64,000 nt of DNA. Origin: JB111 sp049856175 (GTDB taxonomy: Bacteria; Actinomycetota; Actinomycetes; Actinomycetales; Actinomycetaceae). The stretch lies in the NCBI RefSeq assembly GCF_049856175.1, contig NZ_JBNDNA010000011.1, forward strand, positions 62,001 to 126,000, in the 5' to 3' direction. This document shows, piece after piece, positions 40,098-50,263 of the stretch. The notes under the pieces were generated by a model, which saw nothing but the letters and a program-made list of their open reading frames with translations, ran no database searches and was not told the origin of the DNA. Every line of letters begins with the position of its first letter. Position 1 is the stretch's first letter. The translations under genes and the position numbers were made by a program.

Positions 40098-41459
40098 TCA
40101 GCGCTTCCCGCGCAGGATCGAGCGGATCGCGCCGAGGCGCCCTGTGATCTCCCGCTCGTGCCCGTGGGTGGTGGGCCGGTAGTAGGTGGCGTCCGCGATC
40201 TCCTCGGGCAGGTGGTCCTGCGCCAGGACGCCGCGCGGGTCGTCGTGCGGGTAGCGGTAGCCGACCCCGTGGCCGGCCCGCTCGGCGCCGGCGTAGTGCG
40301 CGTCGCGCAGGTGGTGGGGCACCTGGCCGGATCGGCCCGATCGGACGTCGGCCAGGGCCTCGTCGATGCCGAGGTAGGCGGCGTTGGACTTCGGGGCCGA
40401 CGCGATGTGGATGGTGGCCTGCGCGAGCGGGATCCGTCCCTCGGGCATCCCGATGAGCTGGACCGCCTGGGCGGCGGCGACCGCGGTCGTCAGCGCGGTG
40501 GGGTCCGCCATGCCGACGTCCTCGGACGCGTGGACGATGAGGCGGCGGGCGATGAATCGCGGGTCCTCCCCCGCCGCGATCATGCGCGCCAGGTAGTGCA
40601 GGGCGGCGTCGACGTCGGAGCCGCGCATGGACTTGATGAACGCGGAGATCACGTCGTAGTGCTGGTCGCCGTCGCGGTCGTAGACGACGGCCGCGACGTC
40701 GATCGCCGCCTCGACGTGGGCGGTGGCCACCGCGGTGTCGCCGGCGTCCTCCGCGGCCGCGGCCGCGGCCTCGAGGATGGTCAGCGCCTTGCGGGCGTCC
40801 GGCCCGGCGAGCCGCACGAGCACGTCGGCCGCGTCGTCCTGAAGCGTGAGCGACCCGCCCAGGCCGCGCTCGTCGTGAAGGGCGCGCGCCACGAGGCTGC
40901 GCACGTCGTCGGCCGTCAGCGGGCGCAGGGTGAGCAGGAGCGAGCGGGACAACAACGGGGCGTTGACCGAGAAGCTCGGGTTCTCGGTGGTGGCGGCCAC
41001 GAGCGTGACCCAGCGGTTCTCCACGGCCGGCAGCAGCGCGTCCTGCTGGGTGGTGGTGAACCGGTGCACCTCGTCGACGAACAGCACCGTCTCCCGCCCG
41101 GAGGTGACGAGGTCCCGACGGGCGGACTCGACGACGGAGCGCACGTCCTTGATGCCGGCCGTGACGGCGGACAGCTCGACGAACCTGCGGCCCGAGGCGC
41201 GCGCCACGAGGTACGCGATCGTCGTCTTGCCCGTGCCGGGCGGGCCCCACAGGACGACGGAGGCCGGGGCCGTGCGGCGTGAGCCGGACGCGTCGGCCGG
41301 CTCGAGGAGGCGGCGCAGCGGCTGCCCCGGCGCGAGCAGATGGTCCTGGCCGAGGACCTCGTCCGCGCTCGCCGGCCGCATGCGCACGGCCAACGGCGCG
41401 CCCGCCGAGGCGGCGGGCGTGCCGTCGTCGGTGGTCGAGGCGGAGGTGAACAGGTCCAC
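40098..41459 (-). CDS. rarA: Replication-associated recombination protein RarA (MgsA/WRNIP1 family)
   Basis: A protein of 453 aa, AAA+ ATPase related to clamp-loader subunits that works at stalled replication forks. Walker A is LWGPPGTGKTT, Walker B LFVDEVHRF, sensor 1 AATTENPSFSVN and the arginine region SRSLLLTLRPL. The C-terminal oligomerisation part includes FIKSMRGSDVDAALHYLARM and YRYPHDDPRG. The start is GTG 41459; a -10 TAGGCT (41471-41466) lies six bases before it, so the transcript is probably leaderless. It is divergent from the MMPL gene. Confidence 0.96.
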   Translation of the reverse strand: MDLFTSASTTDDGTPAASAGAPLAVRMRPASADEVLGQDHLLAPGQPLRRLLEPADASGSRRTAPASVVLWGPPGTGKTTIAYLVARASGRRFVELSAVTAGIKDVRSVVESARRDLVTSGRETVLFVDEVHRFTTTQQDALLPAVENRWVTLVAATTENPSFSVNAPLLSRSLLLTLRPLTADDVRSLVARALHDERGLGGSLTLQDDAADVLVRLAGPDARKALTILEAAAAAAEDAGDTAVATAHVEAAIDVAAVVYDRDGDQHYDVISAFIKSMRGSDVDAALHYLARMIAAGEDPRFIARRLIVHASEDVGMADPTALTTAVAAAQAVQLIGMPEGRIPLAQATIHIASAPKSNAAYLGIDEALADVRSGRSGQVPHHLRDAHYAGAERAGHGVGYRYPHDDPRGVLAQDHLPEEIADATYYRPTTHGHEREITGRLGAIRSILRGKR

Positions 41460-41465
41460 CGCCCC

Positions 41466-41471
41466 AGCCTA
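41466..41471 (-). promoter_or_regulatory. Leaderless promoter -10 box of rarA
   Basis: TAGGCT on the minus strand ends six bases before GTG 41459. The spacing is that of leaderless actinobacterial genes, and no Shine-Dalgarno is seen. Confidence 0.55.
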
Positions 41472-41579
41472 CGGAGCCCGTCCCACATCCGGACCGCCGT
41501 CATCGGGCGTGCGGGGGTGGCGCACGCCTCGTGGCCGCAACGGCAATCAGGTACGTGCGGCCGGTCGCGCGGTGCGAGC

Positions 41580-43832
41580 ATGAGCCTCGTGTTCCGCGCA
41601 CTGGGCCGACTGGTCACCTCGTTCCCGAAGCTCGTCGTCCTGGCCTGGGTGCTCGTCGTCGCCGGCGCCGGGACGTGGGCACTGACCGGGTTCGGCGGCG
41701 ACGGGCTCTTCGACCGGATGGCCGCCGGCGACGAACCGGTCATCGAGGGCTCCGAGTCCACGATCGCCTCCCGCGCGATGGAGGACAGCTCGACCGACGC
41801 CGACACCGTGACGATGGTCGTCACCGGGATCGACGTGGCCGACCCCGAGACCCAGGCCGCCGTCGCCCAGGTGCTCGGACCGCTCACCGCCGAGCTCGAC
41901 CAGATCTCGGGCGTCTCCCGCGCCGTCTCCCCCGCGGCTTTCCCCGGCGGTCCCGCCGACGAGCAGGCCGGCCCGTTCGTCTCGGCCCAGGGCGACGGCG
42001 TCGCGGTGATCGCGACCATCGACAACGACGCCGACGTCGACGCCACCCACGCCGAGGTCGTGGAGCTCATGGAGTCCGCCGACCTGTCCGCCCTCGGACC
42101 GGACGCGGACGCCCACCTCACCTCGACCCAGCTCGTCGTCGACGCCATCAACGCCCAGATCCAGGAGGACCTCATCCGGGGCGAGGCGATCGGGCTGCCG
42201 GTCGCCCTCCTCATCATGGTGGTCGTCTTCGGCGGCTTCCTCGCCGCGACGCTGCCCGTGATCGGTGCGCTCGCGTCGATCGTCGCCGGCATGGGTGCGC
42301 TGCTCGCGCTCACCTACGGGATGGAGATCCAGTCCTTCGTCCTCAACGTGGTCACCGTCCTGGGGCTCGGCCTGTCCATCGACTACGGCCTGCTCGTGGT
42401 CTCGCGCTTCCGCGAGGAGGTCGCCCGCATCCGCGAGACGACCGACGACGCGGGGCCCTTCCGGCCCGGGAGCCGCGACCCGCGGCTGATGGCGGCCGTG
42501 CGCAGATGCGTCGAGACCGCGGGACGCACGGTGTTCTACTCCGCCGTCACCGTGGCGATCTCCGTGGCCGGCCTGCTCCTCATGCGTCCCGACATCCTCA
42601 CGACGATCTCGGCCGGCGCGGTCGCCGTCGTGCTCCTGGCCGTCGTCGCGGCAATCACGCTCATCCCGGCGGTCCTCGTCCTGACCGGCCACCGCCTCGC
42701 GCGCGGCTCCGCGCTGGCGAAGGTCCCGGGGCTCCGGCTCCTCGTGCGTGCCTTCGGGGACACCGGGTCCGACGAGGGCGCGTTCTCCAGGCTCGCCCGG
42801 TTCGTCCACCGCCATCCCTGGGCGATCCTCGTCGGGGTCACCGCACTCCTCGCCGTGGCCGTCTCCCCGCTGGCGAACATGACGCTGCGCTCGTCGTCGG
42901 TCGAGATGGTCCCGACCGACACCGACACCGGGCAGGCGCTGCAGGTGCTCGCCGAGGACTATCCCGCGCTCGGGTTCGCCGACGCCTACACGGTGGCCGA
43001 CGCCGCGCCCGACGAGCTCGGCGCGTGGGCCGAGGCGGTCGAGGCGATCGACGGTGTGGAGTCCGTCGGGACGCCGAGCGTCCTGGACGACGGCCGGTCG
43101 CTCGTCACCATCACGCTCGCCACCGACGACCCGGGCGACGCCACGGGCGTCGCCGCCACGGAGGAGATCCGCGCCGTCGACCCGGGGTTCGAGACCTTCA
43201 CCGGCGGGACGGCGGCAGCGCAGATTGACTTCACCGACTCCCTGGTCGACGGGCTCCCGCTGACGGCCGGCGTCGTCGTCCTGGCCGTGTTCGTCCTGCT
43301 GTTCCTCATGACCGGGTCGCTGCTCATCCCGATCAAGGCCCTGCTCATCAACGTCCTCTCGATCGCCGCGTCGCTCGGGCTGACCACCTGGCTCTTCACG
43401 TCCGAGACGGGATCGAGCCTCATCGGCCTGTCCGAGCCGCACGCCGGCCTGGAGACGTACGTGGTGGCGATCATCGTCGCCTTCGGGTTCGGGCTCGCGA
43501 TGGACTACGAGGTCTTCCTCCTGGCGCGCATCAAGGAGTACTGGGACTCAACTGGGGACAACGACCTCGCCGTCGAGCGGGGGCTGCAGCGCTCGGGGCG
43601 GATCATCACCTCCGCGGCGGCGATCATCATCGCCGTGTTCCTCGGGTTCGCCCTCGGGGAGATCGACGCGATCCAGCAGGTCGGGCTCGGGCTCGCGCTC
43701 ACCGTCCTCCTCGACGCGACCCTCGTGCGGCTGCTGCTCGTGCCCGCCACGATGACGCTGCTCGGCCGCTGGAACTGGTGGGCGCCGGCCCCGCTGAGGC
43801 GGCTCTACGAGCGCTTCTCGATCGAGCACTGA
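41580..43832 (+). CDS. MMPL/RND-family membrane transporter
   Basis: A protein of 750 aa with about 12 membrane segments in two halves. Each half starts with one helix (LVVLAWVLVVAGAGTWAL; WAILVGVTALLAVAVSPL), then a large extracytoplasmic domain and five helices. Proton-relay motifs are GLGLSIDYGLLVVSRFREE in the first half and GFGLAMDYEVFLLARIKEY in the second, both typical of MmpL proteins. Family members export lipids or drugs using the proton gradient. An MFS gene follows one base after its stop, so the two are co-transcribed. The substrate is unknown. Confidence 0.92.
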   Translation: MSLVFRALGRLVTSFPKLVVLAWVLVVAGAGTWALTGFGGDGLFDRMAAGDEPVIEGSESTIASRAMEDSSTDADTVTMVVTGIDVADPETQAAVAQVLGPLTAELDQISGVSRAVSPAAFPGGPADEQAGPFVSAQGDGVAVIATIDNDADVDATHAEVVELMESADLSALGPDADAHLTSTQLVVDAINAQIQEDLIRGEAIGLPVALLIMVVVFGGFLAATLPVIGALASIVAGMGALLALTYGMEIQSFVLNVVTVLGLGLSIDYGLLVVSRFREEVARIRETTDDAGPFRPGSRDPRLMAAVRRCVETAGRTVFYSAVTVAISVAGLLLMRPDILTTISAGAVAVVLLAVVAAITLIPAVLVLTGHRLARGSALAKVPGLRLLVRAFGDTGSDEGAFSRLARFVHRHPWAILVGVTALLAVAVSPLANMTLRSSSVEMVPTDTDTGQALQVLAEDYPALGFADAYTVADAAPDELGAWAEAVEAIDGVESVGTPSVLDDGRSLVTITLATDDPGDATGVAATEEIRAVDPGFETFTGGTAAAQIDFTDSLVDGLPLTAGVVVLAVFVLLFLMTGSLLIPIKALLINVLSIAASLGLTTWLFTSETGSSLIGLSEPHAGLETYVVAIIVAFGFGLAMDYEVFLLARIKEYWDSTGDNDLAVERGLQRSGRIITSAAAIIIAVFLGFALGEIDAIQQVGLGLALTVLLDATLVRLLLVPATMTLLGRWNWWAPAPLRRLYERFSIEH

Positions 43833-43833
43833 G

Positions 43834-45108
43834 GTGCGGCTCCTCCTCGACCTCACGCCGCTGCGCGAGTCGGTCCCCTACCGGCACCTGTGGGTCGGCC
43901 AGCTGGCGTCCGCCCTCGGCGCCCAGCTCGCCACGACCGCGATCGCGCTGCAGCTGTTCGCGCTGACCGGCTCGTCGATGTCGGTCGGGCTCGTCGGGCT
44001 GTTCGCGCTCGTGCCCATTGTCGTCGTCGGCCTGTACGGCGGCGCCGTCGTCGACGTGTTCGACCGGCGCAAGGTCGCTCTCGCCGGCGGTGTCCTGCTG
44101 TGGGTGACCGGTGGGCTCAACGTGGCGCAGGCCGCGCTCGGCAATACCGAGACGTGGGTCCTCTACGGGCTCGTGGTCCTGCACTCGACGGGCTTCGCGA
44201 TCGTCTCCCCCGCGCGCTCCGCGATCTATCCCCGTCTGCTGCCGCCCCACCAGCTGCCGGCGGCGAACGCGCTCAACGCCATCGTCATGTCCGGGTCGAT
44301 GTTCGTGGGCCCGCTGCTCGCCGGGTTCATGGTCGAGCACGTCGGCTACACGATGACCTACCTCGGCGACGCCCTGCTCTACACGGTGGCGATGTGGGGG
44401 ATGTGGACGCTGCCGCCCGTGCCGCCGCAGGGCTCGGTCGCGGGCGTGCGGGCGCGCATGCCCGGGCTGCGCTCGGTCGCCGACGGCGTGCGCTTCCTCG
44501 CCACCGCACCCAACATCCGGATGACGTTCCTCACGGACTTCTGCGCCATGGTGCTGGCGAATCCCCGCGCCCTCCTGCCGGCGGTGGCGATCGTCTGGCT
44601 CGGCGGCACCGAGGGGACGACCGGCGTGCTCTCGGCCGCCATCGCCGCGGGGGCGCTGCTCGCGCTGACGTTCTCCGGTCCCGTGGGACGGGTGCGCCGG
44701 CAGGGTGTGGGCACGGTGGCGGCGGTGGGCTCCTACGGGGTGGCCGTCGCGCTCGCCGGGGCGGCCGTGCTCCTGGGTGGGCATCTCGGCGCGCCGTGGG
44801 CGCTGGTGCTCGTGTGCGTCGCGCTCGCGGTGTCCGGCTCGGCGGACTCCATCGCCATGGTCTTCCGGACCACGATCCTGCAGGTCGCCACCCCCGACCA
44901 CCTGCGCGGCCGGCTCCAGGGCATCTTCATCGTCGTGGTCGCCGGCGGGCCCCGCCTGGGCGAGTTCCTCCTCGGCTCGCTCGCCACGGTCACCGGCGAG
45001 GGCTGGGCGCTCGTGGCCGCCGGTGTTGCGTGCGTCCTCGCCCTCGCCGCGGTCGTGGCCCTCCAGAGGAAGTTCCTCGACTACGACGCCGAGGACCCGC
45101 AGCCCTGA
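43834..45108 (+). CDS. MFS transporter, EntS/MFS_3-like exporter
   Basis: A protein of 424 aa with a GTG start two bases after the MMPL stop codon. Twelve hydrophobic segments are seen. The motif GAVVDVFDRRKVALAGGVLL between helices 2 and 3 and SPARSAIYPRLLPPHQLPAANAL match the enterobactin-exporter-like MFS_3 group. It probably exports a small molecule or drug. Coupling with the MMPL gene suggests a shared efflux task. No siderophore synthesis genes are nearby. Confidence 0.9.
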   Translation: MRLLLDLTPLRESVPYRHLWVGQLASALGAQLATTAIALQLFALTGSSMSVGLVGLFALVPIVVVGLYGGAVVDVFDRRKVALAGGVLLWVTGGLNVAQAALGNTETWVLYGLVVLHSTGFAIVSPARSAIYPRLLPPHQLPAANALNAIVMSGSMFVGPLLAGFMVEHVGYTMTYLGDALLYTVAMWGMWTLPPVPPQGSVAGVRARMPGLRSVADGVRFLATAPNIRMTFLTDFCAMVLANPRALLPAVAIVWLGGTEGTTGVLSAAIAAGALLALTFSGPVGRVRRQGVGTVAAVGSYGVAVALAGAAVLLGGHLGAPWALVLVCVALAVSGSADSIAMVFRTTILQVATPDHLRGRLQGIFIVVVAGGPRLGEFLLGSLATVTGEGWALVAAGVACVLALAAVVALQRKFLDYDAEDPQP

Positions 45109-45143
45109 CCGCGGGGCCGCCCGGTCCGGTCCCCACCTGCGCC

Positions 45144-45210
45144 GAGGTCGTGCCGCACATGGCGAGATCGTGCTCCGCAGGCACGACCTCACCACCTCCG
45201 GCACGACCTC
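45144..45210. repeat. Four-copy 11-bp repeat array, 20-bp period, two forward and two inverted
   Basis: GAGGTCGTGCC (45144-45154) and its variant GAGATCGTGCT (45164-45174) face the exact complement GGCACGACCTC at 45180-45190 and 45200-45210. Copies within each pair start 20 bases apart, so the outer and inner copies can pair into one long hairpin. The array lies in the 141-base convergent gap between the MFS gene and the ABC-2 permease gene and may serve as a bidirectional terminator or be a dispersed intergenic element. Confidence 0.85.
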
Positions 45211-45249
45211 GCCACCGTCCCCCTGCCGGTGCCGGACGAGCCGGCGCCT

Positions 45250-46047
45250 TCAGCGCAGGAACAGGGCGCGCAGCCGCACGGTCGTCAGCCACAGCCCCGC
45301 GCCCACCATCGCCACGAAGTAGCCGAGGTGCCCGAGCGTGGCCCAGTCGACGTGTCCGACGCCCAGGTGGCGCATCAGCTCGACGCCGTGCCACAGCGGA
45401 AGCGCCTGGACGAGCCACTGCACGGCCTCGGGGTAGACGTCGATCGGGTAGAGCGTGGCGGAGAGCAGGAACATCGGGAGCATGACGAACCCGATGACGT
45501 CCATCTGCTGGAAGCTCGTCATGAAGCTCGTGATCCCCATGCCGATCGCGGCGAAACCGAAGGCGACGAGGACGGCCGCGGGCACCATGAGCAGCGCCCA
45601 CCAGCTGGTCACCAGGCCCATGAGGGCCATGACGCCGAGGAACCCGCACGCGTAGAGGAACCCGCGGAACAGGGCCATGACGATCTCGCCGAGCGCCACG
45701 TCGAGGGGACCGAGGCTCGTCTGCAGCATCGCCTGGTACAGCTTGGCGAAGCGGAGCTTGAAGAAGACGTTGAAGGTCGAGTCGTAGATGGCGCCGTTCA
45801 TCGCGGAGGTGGCCAGCAGCGCCGGGGCGATGTAGACGGCGTACTCGACCGCCTGCCCGCCGGGGCCGACGACCTCGCCGACGAGGCCGCCCATGCCGAT
45901 CCCCATCGCCAGCAGGTAGAGCACGGGCTCGAAGAAGCCGGAGACGAGGATGATCCAGTTCTGGGCGAGCACCACGGTGAACCCGCGCTCGACGACCGCC
46001 CCGGTGTTGCCCGCCCACAGCGAGCGGATCATGGACCGCGCGCTCAT
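45250..46047 (-). CDS. ABC-2 type permease, second subunit
   Basis: A protein of 265 aa with six membrane segments. It starts MSARSMIRSLWAGNTGAVVER and includes LYLLAMGIGMGGLVGEV and MLPMFLLSATLYPIDVYPE, typical of NodJ/daunorubicin-type ABC-2 permeases. ATG 46047 overlaps the stop of the first permease gene (ATGA). The two permeases share the LAMGIG/IAMGIG-GxLVG and FL-PMFLFS patterns, so they are likely paralogues forming a heterodimer with the ATPase encoded upstream. Confidence 0.9.
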   Translation of the reverse strand: MSARSMIRSLWAGNTGAVVERGFTVVLAQNWIILVSGFFEPVLYLLAMGIGMGGLVGEVVGPGGQAVEYAVYIAPALLATSAMNGAIYDSTFNVFFKLRFAKLYQAMLQTSLGPLDVALGEIVMALFRGFLYACGFLGVMALMGLVTSWWALLMVPAAVLVAFGFAAIGMGITSFMTSFQQMDVIGFVMLPMFLLSATLYPIDVYPEAVQWLVQALPLWHGVELMRHLGVGHVDWATLGHLGYFVAMVGAGLWLTTVRLRALFLR

Positions 46048-46953
46048 GAGGAGAGCCTGCGCGTGTAGGACCGCCGGGACCACACGAGCCCGAGGGCCGT
46101 GCACGCCACGAGGAACGCGACGTGCGCGGCGATGAGCCACGGGGCGACGTCGGCGCCGTAGGAGACCACCCGGGCCAGCTGGCTGCCGTGCCACACCGGG
46201 GAGAGCCAACCGATCCACTGGAGGTACACGGGCATCACGGTGAGCGGGAAGAACGTGCCCGCGAAGAGGAACATCGGCATGACGACGAAGCGCTGGATCG
46301 CCGAGAACTGGAAGCCCTCGTCCTCGAGCGTCGACGCGTACGCCTGCACCGGTGCACCGAACGCCGCGGCGGCCAGCACGCCGATCGGCACGAGGAGCAC
46401 CGAGGCCGGCGACGACGTGGCGCCGAACGCGAGCATGATGAGCCAGAAGACGAGGCACTGGGCGGCGAACCGGAGCATGACGCCGACGAAGTGGCCGTGC
46501 GCGATGTGCCCGGGGCTCATCGCCGTCGCGGCGGGCGCGTGGTAGAGCCGCTGCCACTTGAACCCGGTCATCACGGGGTAGGTCATCTCGCCGGTCACCG
46601 ACATCACCGCGGTCGAGACGAGGATCGCGGGCGCGACGAACGTCAGGTAGTCCACGCCGTCGACGGTGCCCGCGCCCTGGCCGACGAGCGTGCCCAGCCC
46701 GATACCCATGGCGATCATGTAGACGAGCGGCTGCCCGACGGCGTACATCAGCGCCGAGAAGGCGTAGTAGCGGAAGCTCCGCAGCCAGGCCTCGGTCTGG
46801 TACCACCAGCCCCAGCGTCGCGCGGCGGCGGCCATCGCCAGGTGGCGGGGGTCGGCGCCGGCGGAGGTGGCGACCGTCGCGTCGGGACCGCCCGACGACG
46901 ACACCCCCGTCGTCGCCCCCGCCCCGGCTCCTGCCCGGGCGGCGTCCTCGTGG

Positions 46954-46961
<8 letters not shown>
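46044..46961 (-). CDS. ABC-2 type permease, first subunit
   Basis: A protein of 305 aa. The start appears to be TTG at 46961: AGGAG lies five bases upstream and the codon overlaps the ATPase stop by eight bases. The first 42 residues are Ala/Gly/Ser-rich and cytoplasmic. An ATG at 46835 (MAAAARRWGWWYQTEAWL) is the alternative start of the conserved part. Six membrane segments follow, with MIAMGIGLGTLVGQG and MPMFLFAGTFFPLTVMP. It forms an exporter with the neighbouring permease and ATPase. Confidence 0.88.
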
Positions 46962-47877
<916 letters not shown>

Positions 47878-47884
47878 GCGGAGG

Positions 47885-47890
47885 ATGATA
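47885..47890 (-). promoter_or_regulatory. Leaderless promoter -10 box of the ABC exporter operon
   Basis: TATCAT on the minus strand lies seven bases upstream of GTG 47877. It decides between two possible starts of the ATPase gene. Confidence 0.6.
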
Positions 47891-47974
47891 AGCCAGGTCA
47901 ACGGCGTTCGCGCCGCAATTCTCAGGCCGCGCGGGCGTTCGGAGTCACCGATCGGGCGCCGAGGTGCGGCACCC

Positions 47975-47980
47975 TAGAGT
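47975..47980 (+). promoter_or_regulatory. Leaderless promoter -10 box of the coiled-coil membrane protein gene
   Basis: TAGAGT is followed by six bases and GTG 47987. No Shine-Dalgarno precedes the start, in line with leaderless translation. Confidence 0.6.
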
Positions 47981-47986
47981 GCGGTC

Positions 47987-48724
47987 GTGGGCCTCTTCGA
48001 CTTCATCGCCGGCTACTGGTGGCTGGTGTTCCCCCTCGGCGGGGTCATCGGCGGCGCGGTCGGTGGCGTCGCCACGGGTGTGAGCAAGTGGGACAAGCGC
48101 AGGCGTAAGCACAAGATCGAGCTCGCGCGGATCAAGTACGGCGCGCGGGACGCAGAGGCGGAGCGGGTCGAGGCCTCCCGGCGGGAGATCGAACGCACGC
48201 GCGCGCGGCACGCGGCGGTGGACGAGCGCTGGCTCGACTACGAGCTCGACATCGCCAAGCTCATCGACCACCCGCTGATGACCGACATGCGCGAACCGCT
48301 GACCGTGGACTTCCACCGGGCCAAGCGGGACGCCGACGCCCTCCGGCCGGGCGATGCCGACGGTGCTCCCGGCGCCGCCGGTGCCGACGAGCCGGTCGAC
48401 GCGGAGCTGCTCGCCGAGTACCGGGACGCGGTGCGCCGGTACGAGACCGCGTTCGACGTCGCCGAGCAGGAGGCGCGGCGGCGTCAGGCCTCGGCGTTCT
48501 CCGTGACCGAGCAGCAGGCGCTCGTCCGTGCCAAGAAGTTCCTCTCGCTCGCCGACGACCCCTCGGCCACCTATGCGGAGCGGCAGACGGCCTACCGGCG
48601 CGCCACCCGCGAGCTCAGCGGACTCGTCGTGCTGCCGACCGCGGCCACCGACGCCTTCGAGCAGCGCATCGCCGGCGCGATCGGCGCACCCGCCGAGAGC
48701 GACGACGCACGTCGGGACTCGTGA
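47987..48724 (+). CDS. Membrane-anchored protein with charged helical cytoplasmic region, unknown function
   Basis: A protein of 245 aa. One N-terminal membrane segment (residues 7-33, YWWLVFPLGGVIGGAVGGVA) is followed by a strongly basic stop-transfer stretch (KWDKRRRKHK). The rest is rich in Ala, Glu, Arg and Asp and is predicted helical, probably partly coiled coil, with a Gly/Ala-rich break at about residues 125-137. No family was recognised. It stands alone between the divergent ABC operon and convergent yciO. Confidence 0.75.
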   Translation: MGLFDFIAGYWWLVFPLGGVIGGAVGGVATGVSKWDKRRRKHKIELARIKYGARDAEAERVEASRREIERTRARHAAVDERWLDYELDIAKLIDHPLMTDMREPLTVDFHRAKRDADALRPGDADGAPGAAGADEPVDAELLAEYRDAVRRYETAFDVAEQEARRRQASAFSVTEQQALVRAKKFLSLADDPSATYAERQTAYRRATRELSGLVVLPTAATDAFEQRIAGAIGAPAESDDARRDS

Positions 48725-48763
48725 CGCCCGCCGGGGCTCGGTGGTCCGTGCGTCGTTCCCTGC

Positions 48764-49384
48764 TCACTCGAACCGGCTGACGTCCCCGGCGCCCACCCGC
48801 GCGACGCGCACGTCCCCCTCGCTGAGGTCGAGCACGCTCGTGGGTTCGGTCGAGGTGACGTCGGAGTCGACGACGGCGTCGAGCGCGTGGCCGATCTCCT
48901 CGGCCACGACCCAGCCCTCCGACATGGGCTCCTCCGCGTCCGGGAGGATCAGGGTGGAGGACAGGATCGGCTCCCCCAGCTCGCGCACGAGCGCCAGGGA
49001 GACGGGGTGGTCGGGGATACGCACGCCGACGGTGAGCTTCTTGGGGTGGACCATCATCCGCGGCACCTCCTTCGTGGCCGTGAGGATGAAGGTGTACGGC
49101 CCGGGCGTGAGCGACTTGATGAGCCGGAAGTCGGAGTTGTCGACGATGACGACCGAACCGAGCTGGGCGAAGTCGTGGCACACGAGCGTGAAGTGGTGCT
49201 TCTTGTCCAGGCGCCGGAGCTGCGTGATCCGCTCGATCGCGTCCTTGTTGCCCGGCGTCGCGCCGAGCGCGTACCCCGAGTCCGTGGGATAGGCGACCAG
49301 ACCGCCCTGACGCAGGACGTCGACGGCCTGGGCGATCTTCCGCGGCTGCGGGTCCGTGGGGTGGATGTCGAGGTGGCGCACCAT
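48764..49384 (-). CDS. yciO: YciO-type member of the Sua5/YrdC/TsaC family
   Basis: A protein of 206 aa starting MVRHLDIHP, the size of E. coli YciO. TsaC/Sua5 relatives make threonylcarbamoyl-AMP for the t6A tRNA modification; the YciO branch has the same fold but its role is less certain. The motifs GLVAYPTDSGYALG, FTLVCHDFAQLG, LTPGPYTFILTATKEVPRMM and VGVRIPDHPVSLAL follow YciO closely. A CAGGAT box lies six bases before ATG 49384, suggesting a leaderless mRNA; an AGGATGAGG could also act as Shine-Dalgarno. A longer upstream reading is rejected. Confidence 0.92.
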   Translation of the reverse strand: MVRHLDIHPTDPQPRKIAQAVDVLRQGGLVAYPTDSGYALGATPGNKDAIERITQLRRLDKKHHFTLVCHDFAQLGSVVIVDNSDFRLIKSLTPGPYTFILTATKEVPRMMVHPKKLTVGVRIPDHPVSLALVRELGEPILSSTLILPDAEEPMSEGWVVAEEIGHALDAVVDSDVTSTEPTSVLDLSEGDVRVARVGAGDVSRFE

Positions 49385-49486
49385 CGCCTCATCCTGCCAC
49401 CGGTCGTCGGGGCGCGTCGCGCGCCCGCGGGCGCGTGCCGTCGCCCCGTTCCCGAGCCAGGCCCTCGGCACGGCCTGAACGATCGG

Positions 49487-50263
49487 TCAGGCGGGGTCGG
49501 CCGGCGCGATGTTCTCCACCTGCTGGACGAGCCGGAAGCCGAGCGACTCGTACAGGCGCCTGGGCCCGACGACGTCGGCCCACGTACCGAGCTGGACGAC
49601 GCGCGCGCCTGCGGCGAGCTCGCGCCTCGTGATCGCGCACGTGAGCGCCGAGCCGACGCCCTGGCCCCGGTGGGCCGGGCGCGTGCCCAGGCCCGAGAGC
49701 ACGGCGACCTCTCCTCCGCCCTGGACGGGCGCGCGCCGGGACGCCATGACGGCCAGCCACTCGCCGTCGCGCACGTAGCCGGTCCACGTGTGCTCCTCGA
49801 GGTGCCGGAGCGCCCACGTGTCCGGGTATGCCTCGGCGAGGACGTCGCGAACGACGCGGTTCGCCTCGACCTGCTCGAGGCGGAGCACCGCCTCCTCACC
49901 GGGCCTCGTCTCGGGCGCCTCGTGGATCGCGAGCAGGTCCCAGGCCCGTCCCGTGGTCATGGCGAGCCACGGCGCGAGGGCCGTCCGGGCGTCCGCCTCC
50001 GCCTCGGCCCGACGCCGCAGCTCGGCCAGCGTCCCGAGCGGCGCCTGGGCGGAGGCCAGGTCGGCGACCGGGTGGGCGATGAGCAGGTCGACGATCTGAT
50101 CGACGTCGCCGGAGGCGAGCACGCGCCGGCCCCCGCCGTTCGGGTCGGGTCCCACGCCGACGCCCGCCGTGGCCGTCTGGGCCAGCGGCGAGGCCCCGAT
50201 CCGCGCGGCCTGCGCCCGGTAGAACAGGTCGCCGTCGAGGAAGCCCTCGTGCGCGTCGGTCAC
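49487..50263 (-). CDS. GNAT-family N-acetyltransferase with N-terminal extension
   Basis: A protein of 258 aa with a GTG start at 50263 overlapping the aspS stop (GTGA). The C-terminal half has the acetyl-CoA motif GTRPAHRGQGVGSALTCAI and the closing YESLGFRLVQQVENI of the GNAT fold. The N-terminal 130 residues are less typical, with ASAQAPLGTLAELRRRAEAE, and may be a degenerate second GNAT copy. The substrate is unknown. Its coupling to aspS suggests shared transcription rather than a known joint function. Confidence 0.85.
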   Translation of the reverse strand: MTDAHEGFLDGDLFYRAQAARIGASPLAQTATAGVGVGPDPNGGGRRVLASGDVDQIVDLLIAHPVADLASAQAPLGTLAELRRRAEAEADARTALAPWLAMTTGRAWDLLAIHEAPETRPGEEAVLRLEQVEANRVVRDVLAEAYPDTWALRHLEEHTWTGYVRDGEWLAVMASRRAPVQGGGEVAVLSGLGTRPAHRGQGVGSALTCAITRRELAAGARVVQLGTWADVVGPRRLYESLGFRLVQQVENIAPADPA

